Below the pieces are notes generated by a model that was not told the origin of the DNA, did no database searches, and saw only the letters and a program-made list of their open reading frames with translations. Shown in pieces: positions 19,058-26,079 of a DNA stretch of 64,000 bases. The stretch's first letter is position 1; each line of letters opens with the position of its first letter. The translations under genes were made by a program, and so were the position numbers. Origin of the DNA: Sandaracinaceae bacterium (GTDB taxonomy: Bacteria; Myxococcota_A; Polyangia; Polyangiales; Houyiibacteriaceae); the NCBI GenBank assembly GCA_020633055.1, contig JACKEJ010000013.1, positions 124,001 to 188,000 of the forward strand, read 5' to 3'.

Positions 19058-19083
19058 CCCGGCGTCAAGCGGGTCACGCCGGG
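19058..19083. other. Inverted repeat between cysS and hisD
   Basis: CCCGGCGT (19058-19065) and ACGCCGGG (19076-19083) are perfect complements with a ten-base loop. It lies in the 83-base gap after the cysS stop and before the hisD start. No U-tract follows on either strand, so it is not a canonical intrinsic terminator. Confidence 0.35.
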
Positions 19084-19117
19084 CCGCGGCTCCTCGACCA
19101 CGCGCCATCCGCGACCG

Positions 19118-20611
19118 TTAGACGATCTGCCAGGTGGTCCCTGCGGGGCTGTCCAGCAGCTCGACGCCGGCCTCGGTGAGCCCCACGCGGATCTTGTCCG
19201 CCGCCTCGAAGTCCTTGTTGGCGCGGGCGGTGGCGCGGTCGACGATGCACTGCTCCACCCACTCGCGGCTCACCCCGCGGGCCTGCGCGCGACGGTCGCG
19301 CACGCGCTCCAGCACCTCGCGCGGCTCCTGGAAGCCGAGACCCAGGTGCGTGCGCAGCGCCTCGAACCCGGCGAGCGCGGCGTCGACGGCGGCCTGGGGA
19401 GCGCTGCCCTTCTTGCGCAGCGCTCCGTCGCACAGCTCGTTCACCGCCGAGAGCAGCTCCGAGAGCGCAGCGAGCGCAACGGGCATGTTCAGGTCGTCGT
19501 CGAGCGCGCGGGCGAGCGCTGCGGGGAACCCGACCAGCGCGTCGGGGGCCTGGCCTCCGGGGACCACGCGCGCCTCGGGCAGCTCGGCCAGGCGCTGCCG
19601 AGTCTTGTACAGGTACTCGAGCCGCCGCTCGGCCTCTTCCAGCCCCGGGAAGCGCGGACCGGCCGGACCGCCCTCGTCCTCGACGTCGAACCCGAGGGGC
19701 GCGCGGTAGTGCACCGTCATCGAGAACATGCGGATGGCCTCCGGCTCGATGTGCCGGAAGAGCTCGCGGGCGGTGAAGAAGTTGCCCAGGCTCTTGCCCA
19801 TCTTCTCCTTGTTCACCTCGACGAAGCCGTTGTGCATCCAGCACCGGGAGAACGGCTTCTGCGTGGCGGCCTCGCTCTGGGCGAGCTCGTTCTCGTGGTG
19901 TGGGAACACCAGGTCGAGTCCGCCGCCGTGCAGGTCCAGCGTCTCGCCCAGGTGCTCCATGCTCATGGCGGAGCACTCGATGTGCCAGCCCGGCCGCCCC
20001 CAGCCGAAGGGGCTGTCCCAGCCGACCTCCGAGCGCTCGGCCGACTTCCACAGCGCGAAGTCCGCGGGGTGCCGCTTGCGCGCCATCTGCTCCGCGTCGG
20101 TGCGCCCGCTGGCCCCCGACTCGTGCGCGCTCAGGTCGCGGTGGCTGAGCTTGCCGTAGCCCTCGAACGACTCGACCGAGAAGTAGACGTCGCCATCCAC
20201 CTCGTAGGCGTTGCCAGACGCGATCAGGCGCTGCACCAGCGCGATGATGTGCGGCAAGTGACCGCTCACGCGCGGCTCCACGTCGGGCGTGGCGTTGCCC
20301 AGCCGGGCCATGTCCTCACCGAACGCGTCCGTGAAGCGGGCCGCCAGCTCGTCCGGCTGTTCGCCGCGCTCGGCCGCGCGCTTGATGATCTTGTCGTCGA
20401 TGTCGGTGACGTTGCGCACATAGGTCACGCGCAGGCCCGAGGCGCGCAGGTGCCGCGTCAGCACGTCGTACACGATGTAGCAGCGAGCGTGGCCCAGGTG
20501 CGCGTAGTCGTACACGGTGGGACCGCAGACATAGATGCGCGCGTGGTCGGGGTCGGCCGGAGAGAACGGGGCCTTCTGGCCCGTGAGCGTGTCGTAGAGC
20601 TGCAGCGACAT
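19118..20611 (-). CDS. cysS: Cysteinyl-tRNA synthetase
   Basis: A 497-residue class I aminoacyl-tRNA synthetase that charges tRNA-Cys. The zinc ligand and HIGH region read VCGPTVYDYAHLGHAR, then NVTDIDDKIIKRA, a zinc site GWHIECSAMS with the following HHENELAQSEA, and the KMSKS loop in the variant KMGKSLGN. The C-terminal DALR-like helical domain carries LDDDLNMPVALAAL and ends with RANKDFEAADKIR. I chose ATG 20611 (MSLQLYDT); the frame is open to 20743 in the divergent hydrolase gene. Confidence 0.96.
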   Translation of the reverse strand: MSLQLYDTLTGQKAPFSPADPDHARIYVCGPTVYDYAHLGHARCYIVYDVLTRHLRASGLRVTYVRNVTDIDDKIIKRAAERGEQPDELAARFTDAFGEDMARLGNATPDVEPRVSGHLPHIIALVQRLIASGNAYEVDGDVYFSVESFEGYGKLSHRDLSAHESGASGRTDAEQMARKRHPADFALWKSAERSEVGWDSPFGWGRPGWHIECSAMSMEHLGETLDLHGGGLDLVFPHHENELAQSEAATQKPFSRCWMHNGFVEVNKEKMGKSLGNFFTARELFRHIEPEAIRMFSMTVHYRAPLGFDVEDEGGPAGPRFPGLEEAERRLEYLYKTRQRLAELPEARVVPGGQAPDALVGFPAALARALDDDLNMPVALAALSELLSAVNELCDGALRKKGSAPQAAVDAALAGFEALRTHLGLGFQEPREVLERVRDRRAQARGVSREWVEQCIVDRATARANKDFEAADKIRVGLTEAGVELLDSPAGTTWQIV

Positions 20612-20718
20612 GATGGACTGGCGAGTCTGCCGCATCCCGCCTCGGCGGGCCAACCCCGGTTCGCGTCTGGTTCGCGGCCACGGGTTCGTGTCATGCTCGC
20701 CATCCCCCCGACGGCACC

Positions 20719-21384
20719 GTGTCCTACGAATTCCGCTACGCATATCTCCACGGCTTCGGCTCCAGCCCTGCCTCCAAGAAGGGCAAGCACCTCGAGCGCA
20801 TGTTCGCGGGCTTCGGCATCGAGTTGGCGCTGCCCGACCTGAACCGCCCCTCGTTCACCAGGCTGAGCCCAGACGCCATCCTGCGCGAGCTCGACGCCAC
20901 CCTGGGGCGCGACCCCACGGGGCCCAAGTGGCGGGTCATCGGCTCCAGCCTGGGCGCCTGGCTGGGCGCGGTCTACGCGGCCCAGCGCCCCGAAGTGGTG
21001 GACCGCCTGGTGCTCATCGCGCCCGCGTTCGACTTCGCCCAGCGCTGGCACGACCGGCTCGGCGAAGACGGGATCGAGCGCTGGTTGGCGACCGGCCACG
21101 CCCTGTTCCCGAACGCGGAGGGCGCGCACGTCCCCGTCCACGCGGCGTTCTTGCGCGAAGCGTGCGCCCTGCCCCAGCGCCCCCAGGTGTCCATGCCCGC
21201 GCTGCTCCTGCACGGCGTGCACGACGACGTGGTGCCCATCGCCAGCTCGCGCGCGTACGCCGAGTCGCTGCCGCACGTCGAGCTGATCGAGCTGGACGCG
21301 GACCACGCCCTGACCGACCACGAGGCGCACGTCGCCGCCGAGACGCAGCGCTTCTTCGAGCTGGGACGCCCGACGCTCGACTGA
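20719..21384 (+). CDS. YqiA-like alpha/beta hydrolase (esterase)
   Basis: A 221-residue alpha/beta hydrolase starting with GTG 20719. The front reads YLHGFGSSPASKKGKHLE, typical of the YqiA/UPF0227 group. The nucleophile elbow is GSSLGAWLG, the acid is in LLHGVHDDVVP and the catalytic His in DADHALTD. Members of the group are carboxylesterases with unknown natural substrate. It is divergent from cysS (107 bases) and followed after 94 bases by the DUF4388 gene on the same strand. Confidence 0.83.
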   Translation: MSYEFRYAYLHGFGSSPASKKGKHLERMFAGFGIELALPDLNRPSFTRLSPDAILRELDATLGRDPTGPKWRVIGSSLGAWLGAVYAAQRPEVVDRLVLIAPAFDFAQRWHDRLGEDGIERWLATGHALFPNAEGAHVPVHAAFLREACALPQRPQVSMPALLLHGVHDDVVPIASSRAYAESLPHVELIELDADHALTDHEAHVAAETQRFFELGRPTLD

Positions 21385-21478
21385 CGAGTGTCGGGCCGTC
21401 CCGCAGGGGGGCTGCACGGCCCCGCCAACCCATCGTGACGCCAGGCTCCGGGCCCGTTTTCGGGTATGCTGCGGACCC

Positions 21479-23029
21479 GTGACCGCTCCCACCCCCATCG
21501 CACAAGGCGACCTGTCGCAGAAGCCGCTCGCGCACGTGCTGCTGTCCATCCACGAGCGTGAGATGTCGGGCACGTTGGCCGTCTGGCCGGACGACGAGGG
21601 TCAGCCAGGTCAGGACCGCCTGCTGTTCCGACGCGGGCAGATCATCGCCGGCAAGCTCATCGAGCCCGCCACCGATCTCTCGCGCGGGATCCTCTCCGTG
21701 TTCCACCGGACCCGCGCGCCGTTCGCGTTCTACGAGCAGGACCTGGTCACGGGCACCGAGGGTGTGCTCTTCGGCAAGGACCACGTGTACGCCATGATCG
21801 CCGCAGCGGCGCGCGGCGGTGCGCGGCGCGAGACCATGGAGCAGGTGCTGGCGCGGCTGCAAGAGCCGGCCTACCGCTTCGTACGCACGACGGACCTCGC
21901 GGCCTTCGCGCTCATCCCCAAAGAGCAGGCCGTCGTGGAGCTGGTGCAGGCGAGCCACCGCTCCATCCGCGAGTGGATCGAGATGTCAGGAGACGCGCGC
22001 GTGGCGACCCGCACGCTCTACCTCCTGGCGATCACGCGTTGTCTGGCCCCCGCGCCCGTGGAGGCGCTGGAGAACCAAGACGCGTCTGGGGGGAAGTCGC
22101 TGCCGCCCCTGCCGAGCTTCGCACCGCCCCCCCCGTCCAACCGCCCTGCGGGCTTCTCGGACATGCCGACCCTGGACACCGAGCCCCCGCCTGCGGCACC
22201 CGCGACCCCGGCGCGCGCCAGCATGACGGACGCCCCGAGCGGGCCGCCTGCACCGCCGGCGGGCCTGAGCCCCGCCCACGAGTCACTCTGGGAGGCGGTG
22301 CGTGAGCGGTTCGCGGCCATGGACACCGAGAACTACTTCCAGATGCTCGGCATCGACAACTCGGTCGACGACGACGCCATCAACGACGCCTACGTGGAGC
22401 GGATCAAGCGCTTCCACCCCGACCGCCTGCCGCAAGAGCTCGCCTCGCTGCGGTCGTACGTGGATACCATCTTCAGGCACCTCACGGAGGCGAAGAAGAC
22501 GCTGCTGGACAAGGAGAAGCGCAACGCCTACTTCAAGACCGTCCAGGCAGGGGGGGGCTCGCCTGCAGCCGATCGCAAGCTGGCGGCCATCCTTACGGCG
22601 GCGCTCGAGTACGAGAAGGCCGAGGTGCTGGTGCGCCGCAAGGAGTGGGGCCAGGCCATCGCGCTGCTGGACAAGAGCATCGAGCTGTCGCCGGACGAGC
22701 CAGACTATCTGGCGCTCAAGGCGTGGGCCCTGTTCCAGCGTGACGGGGACGCGCGTGTGGACGCGGTCGTCTCGCTCGCCGAGCAGGCGCTCGCGCTGCG
22801 GGACACGCATGAGCAGGCGCTCCTCACCCTCGCGTTCCTGTACAAGCGCACGGGCAACTCACGCGCTTCGGTGAAGCACTTCGAGCGCATCGTGGAGGCG
22901 AACCCCAAGCACGTGGACGCGGCCCGCGAGCTGCGCCTGGCGCGGATGCGTGGACAGACCAGCGAGCCTCCCCCGGAGGACAAGCCGGCCGGCGTGTTCG
23001 CGAAGCTGTTCGGCTCCAAGAAGAAGTGA
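21479..23029 (+). CDS. DUF4388 / J-domain / TPR fusion protein
   Basis: A 516-residue cytoplasmic protein starting with GTG. Residues 8-150 are a DUF4388-type domain (QKPLAHVLLSIHEREMSGTL, LLFRRGQIIAGKL, PFAFYEQDL). A Pro-rich linker follows, then a J domain at about 281-350 (NYFQMLGIDNSVDDDAIN, with the HPD tripeptide in IKRFHPDRL). The C-terminal 150 residues are TPRs (WGQAIALLDKSIELSPDEPD, EQALLTLAFLYKRTGN) and the protein ends in a Lys tail. DUF4388 is frequent in myxobacterial regulatory and gliding-related proteins. A J domain should recruit DnaK. The gene stops 4 bases before the convergent PQQ-type gene. Confidence 0.85.
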   Translation: MTAPTPIAQGDLSQKPLAHVLLSIHEREMSGTLAVWPDDEGQPGQDRLLFRRGQIIAGKLIEPATDLSRGILSVFHRTRAPFAFYEQDLVTGTEGVLFGKDHVYAMIAAAARGGARRETMEQVLARLQEPAYRFVRTTDLAAFALIPKEQAVVELVQASHRSIREWIEMSGDARVATRTLYLLAITRCLAPAPVEALENQDASGGKSLPPLPSFAPPPPSNRPAGFSDMPTLDTEPPPAAPATPARASMTDAPSGPPAPPAGLSPAHESLWEAVRERFAAMDTENYFQMLGIDNSVDDDAINDAYVERIKRFHPDRLPQELASLRSYVDTIFRHLTEAKKTLLDKEKRNAYFKTVQAGGGSPAADRKLAAILTAALEYEKAEVLVRRKEWGQAIALLDKSIELSPDEPDYLALKAWALFQRDGDARVDAVVSLAEQALALRDTHEQALLTLAFLYKRTGNSRASVKHFERIVEANPKHVDAARELRLARMRGQTSEPPPEDKPAGVFAKLFGSKKK

Positions 23030-23033
23030 CCCC

Positions 23034-24455
23034 TCAGGGTTCGTTGGCGGTGTCGGGCGGTGGGGACTGACTGGCGCCTGCGTCGGTCGGTTCGGCCAGT
23101 GCGGCCCCCGCGTCAGTCGGCTCGGCCCGTGCGGCCCCCGCGTCATCGACCCCCGCGTCGGGCACCTCGCCTGCCGGGCTGCCCGCGAGCGCGTACAACC
23201 GGCCGTCGTCGCAGCCCACGTAGAGCGTGCCGTCCGCGTCCAGCATGGGCGGCGCGTCCACGTCCCCCTCCACGCGGAACGCCCAGCGCAGGCCCCCGGT
23301 GCGGCTGAGCGAGTAGATGAAGTCGTCGTGCCCGCCGAAGTAGATCGAGCCCTCGCCGTCTACCAGTGGCCCGGACAGCACGCCCATCTCGGGCGACTCG
23401 GTCATGGGCAGCTCGAACGCGAAGCGGAGGGCGCCCGTGTGTGCGTCGAGGGACACGATGCGCGGTCGGGGACCCATCACCGCGGCCACGATCCCGCCGT
23501 CGTGAGTCAGCGCGACTGGGGCACGCACGTAGCCGCCGACGTCCACCGAGAAACGCTCGCGACCGGAGGGGTCGAGCGCGTGGACGCGCCGGTCGTCCGA
23601 GCCGAAGAAGATGGCGCCGTCGTCCCCGACGACCGGGCTCGAGTCGATGTCGTCGCCCGCCCGCGCCCGCCAGCGCACCTCGCCCGTGGGACTGAGCGCA
23701 TACAGGTAGTCGTCTTGGGAGCCCACGTAGATCGTCCCGTCCGGGGCAATCGCTGGTGACGTGTAGATCTTGGAGAGCGCCTCGAAGCGGAAGCGCGCCG
23801 TACCCGAGCGCTCCAACGCCCACAGCCAGCGGCCCGCGCTGAAGTAGACGAGGTCGTCCGCGCCGAGTGTCGCGCCCACGTCTGCGTCGTCGCCAGTCTC
23901 GAGCTCGAAGCGCCGCTCGCCCGCGAACGTGAACGCGTAGAAGCGGTCCGCGTCCGAGCCGACGTACACACGGTCGCTCGTGACCAGCGGCGTGCTGTAG
24001 ACGTCCGCGCCGAGCGCGCGGCGCAGCAGCACCTGGCCCCGTCGGTCGAGGGCTATCAGCTCACCTGGCTGGGGCGGAGCATCGAGCCCGACCCCTGGGG
24101 CGCCGAGCGTGCCGAACCACAGGCGCCCCGCCTCGTCCACCACCACCTGCGACTTGATCATGCCGCCCGTCTCGAACGCGAAGCGCAGGTGCGGCTCGCG
24201 CGGCCCCACGATGGCGGTGCGCCCCGTGTGACGCGCGTCACCGCGGTAGCTGCGGAAGGGCACGCGCCCCCCCTGGACCTCACCCAACGGTGGGAGCGGT
24301 GTCGAGGGAGCACCCGACGGGAGCCCTGTCACGACCTCGTCGGGCAGCACGTCGCCGTCCCCCGAGCGCATGCGTGAGACCGTCAGCGCCGCCACGCTGA
24401 TGAGCGCGCCGCCCCACATGGCGACCAGCAGCAGCGTCTGTCGCCCTCCGCTCAT
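23034..24455 (-). CDS. Membrane-anchored PQQ-type beta-propeller protein
   Basis: A 473-residue protein. An N-terminal membrane anchor (LLLVAMWGGALISVAALTV) is followed by a propeller built of repeats with the pattern SPAIAPDGTIYVGSQDDYLYAL, shown here by shorter cores: YTSPAIAPDGTIYVGS, SSPVVGDDGAIFFGSDD, SGPLVDGEGSIYFGGHD and PPMLDADGTLYVGCDDG. These are PQQ/BamB-like blades. There is no PQQ-enzyme active site visible, so a structural or binding role is likelier than a dehydrogenase. The tail has repeated DAG, AEPTDAG units. It lies 39 bases after a small lipoprotein gene and ends the kinase cluster at 24495-28371. Confidence 0.84.
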   Translation of the reverse strand: MSGGRQTLLLVAMWGGALISVAALTVSRMRSGDGDVLPDEVVTGLPSGAPSTPLPPLGEVQGGRVPFRSYRGDARHTGRTAIVGPREPHLRFAFETGGMIKSQVVVDEAGRLWFGTLGAPGVGLDAPPQPGELIALDRRGQVLLRRALGADVYSTPLVTSDRVYVGSDADRFYAFTFAGERRFELETGDDADVGATLGADDLVYFSAGRWLWALERSGTARFRFEALSKIYTSPAIAPDGTIYVGSQDDYLYALSPTGEVRWRARAGDDIDSSPVVGDDGAIFFGSDDRRVHALDPSGRERFSVDVGGYVRAPVALTHDGGIVAAVMGPRPRIVSLDAHTGALRFAFELPMTESPEMGVLSGPLVDGEGSIYFGGHDDFIYSLSRTGGLRWAFRVEGDVDAPPMLDADGTLYVGCDDGRLYALAGSPAGEVPDAGVDDAGAARAEPTDAGAALAEPTDAGASQSPPPDTANEP

Positions 24456-24494
24456 GGGCGCGCGACGTGCCCGTGCTCGAGGGGGCGGCGCACG

Positions 24495-24845
24495 TCAGCC
24501 CGCATCCTGGCCAGCATCGTTCGTGCCCGCGTCCGCGCCGCCCGCGTCATCCGCGCCTGCGTCGTCGGCGCTTGCGTCGTCTGCACCTGCATCCAGGCTC
24601 GCGTCAGCGCTGCCAGCGTCGTCGGCGCTCGCGTCTCCTTGGCCGGCGTCCGTGGCCGCGTCGGGCTCGGCGTCCGGGGTCGCGTCCGCCGCCGCCCCAT
24701 CGGCTGTGGCGCCGTCCAGACCGGCGTCCTCCACGATGCGGTCGCGGTCGAAGTTCACCACCAGCTGACACGCTGGCAGGAGGAGCAAGGCCAGCACGAA
24801 CGACAGGCGGCCCACGGCGAGAGTGGTTCGGTACATGCGGGACAT
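24495..24845 (-). CDS. Small Asp/Ala-rich lipoprotein
   Basis: A 116-residue protein. The signal VLALLLLPAC gives a lipobox ending in Cys26. After VVNFDRDRIVEDAGLDG the rest is nearly all Asp, Ala, Gly and Ser in short DAG/DDA units, the kind of flexible linker that follows the lipobox in many myxobacterial lipoproteins, but here no folded domain follows it. It could be a spacer peptide, or a gene that lost its distal domain; the stop at 24495 is followed by only 39 bases before the next gene. The start ATG 24845 is 2 bases after the stop of the TPR/PEGA gene, so they are co-translated. Confidence 0.65.
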   Translation of the reverse strand: MSRMYRTTLAVGRLSFVLALLLLPACQLVVNFDRDRIVEDAGLDGATADGAAADATPDAEPDAATDAGQGDASADDAGSADASLDAGADDASADDAGADDAGGADAGTNDAGQDAG

Positions 24846-24847
24846 CC

Positions 24848-26023
24848 CTAGAACTGGAGTGTGGCGCCCAGGCCTGCCCCGCGTCGTCCGGCGAGGGGCG
24901 TCAGCCGCAACCGGGTCGCTTCGGCGTCGGCGTCGGCGTCCCGCTGTGCGCGGCGGTCGGTGACGTAGAGGACGATGGAGGTGACGGCGGCGATCCCAGC
25001 GACCCCGAACATCACGTCCGAGAAGAGGGCCAAGCGCTCGCCCCGGTCGGCGGCGCTGGCTGTCGGGTGATCGTCGAAGTCGGACTGCTCGGTCAGCGCC
25101 ATGAAGCCGAGCACGGTGCCCACCACGAGGGTGCCCGCTGCCACGCCGGCCGTGATGGCCGCCGCCCGACGCGGCTGATAGTTGCTCGCGGGCTCGGCCG
25201 TGTCCTCGGCGCTCGGCTCCTCGAGAGGCACGCCGTCTCCCTCGAGGGAGACACCGGGGTCCGACGCGGGCGCGGCGTCGGTGGGCTCACGGGGATCGAC
25301 CGGCGCGGTCGCGTCGGCCGGTACGTCGGTCCCAGGTTGGTGATCCGTCGCGGGGACCTCGACGCCGGGAGGGACGGGCGCACCGTCCGCTGGCGCGAGC
25401 GCGCCCTCGAGCAGCGCCAGGGTCGTGCGGCCTCCGTAGGGGACCTCCACCGCATGCTCACCCACCAGCTCGCCGCGCAGCGTGACGGCGATGGCATGCG
25501 TGCCGGGCGGCAGCGTCAGCTCGACCGGGGTCACGTACCCGGTGCGCTCGCCGTCGAGCCAGACCTCGCCGGGCGGCTCGGCCGTGACCAGCACCACACC
25601 ACGCTGCGCGCGCAGCGCGGCGATGCGCGCCTCGACGGCGGACCTGTCGGGCGCCTCGCTGCGCAATGACAGATACTCCTCGAGGGCCGCCACGGCACCC
25701 GCCGCGTTCCCCTGACGCTCACGCGCATCGGCCAGCCCGACGAGCATGATGGGGTTGCCCGACTCGGCGTAGGCCTGGTCGTAGAGCCGCTCGGCCTCCG
25801 CAAATTGCCCGGCTGCGAAGGCCCCTTGCGCGGCGACGCGCGCCGCGTCTCCGGGGACGACCACGGGCTCCGCGGGGCGACGCCTCCCGCGCTGAGCGTG
25901 GGCGTTTGGCGCCACGGCGAGGCCCGAAACGAGCGCGAGCAGCGCCACCGAGAGGACCCAACGGGCGGGCGCACGGCGGATGGCGCGCGGAGCGAGATGG
26001 GAGGAGCGAGTGGACGAGGTCAT
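24848..26023 (-). CDS. TPR and PEGA domain membrane protein, kinase partner
   Basis: A 391-residue protein. A basic N-terminus and signal (WVLSVALLALVSGLAVAPNA) precede TPR-like helices (GQFAEAERLYDQAYAESGNP, GLADARERQGNAAGAVAAL). Then comes a PEGA domain, GVVLVTAEPPGEVWLDGERT with LPPGTHAIAVTLRG, a Pro/Asp-rich linker and two membrane spans (AAAITAGVAAGTLVVGTVLG and VMFGVAGIAAVTSIVLYVT). ATG 26023 is used; ATG 26065 would add 14 residues. The order of parts matches the TPR protein at 4226-5086, which also follows a kinase, but there the PEGA domain belongs to the kinase. It lies 56 bases after the kinase stop. Confidence 0.78.
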   Translation of the reverse strand: MTSSTRSSHLAPRAIRRAPARWVLSVALLALVSGLAVAPNAHAQRGRRRPAEPVVVPGDAARVAAQGAFAAGQFAEAERLYDQAYAESGNPIMLVGLADARERQGNAAGAVAALEEYLSLRSEAPDRSAVEARIAALRAQRGVVLVTAEPPGEVWLDGERTGYVTPVELTLPPGTHAIAVTLRGELVGEHAVEVPYGGRTTLALLEGALAPADGAPVPPGVEVPATDHQPGTDVPADATAPVDPREPTDAAPASDPGVSLEGDGVPLEEPSAEDTAEPASNYQPRRAAAITAGVAAGTLVVGTVLGFMALTEQSDFDDHPTASAADRGERLALFSDVMFGVAGIAAVTSIVLYVTDRRAQRDADADAEATRLRLTPLAGRRGAGLGATLQF

Positions 26024-26079
26024 GGGATGCAGCGGGAGGGTAGCAGCCAACGCCACACCCCGCATGGCGCGCGGACCTG

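Noticed and set aside
21385..21478. Hairpin GGGCCGT...ACGGCCC after the YqiA-like gene
   Set aside because: Only seven base pairs with a 16-base loop and no U-tract; such pairs are expected by chance at this GC content.
24467..25669. A 400-codon plus-strand frame over the small lipoprotein and TPR/PEGA gene
   Set aside because: The minus-strand genes have signal peptide, lipobox, TPR, PEGA and membrane spans; the plus frame is a shadow.
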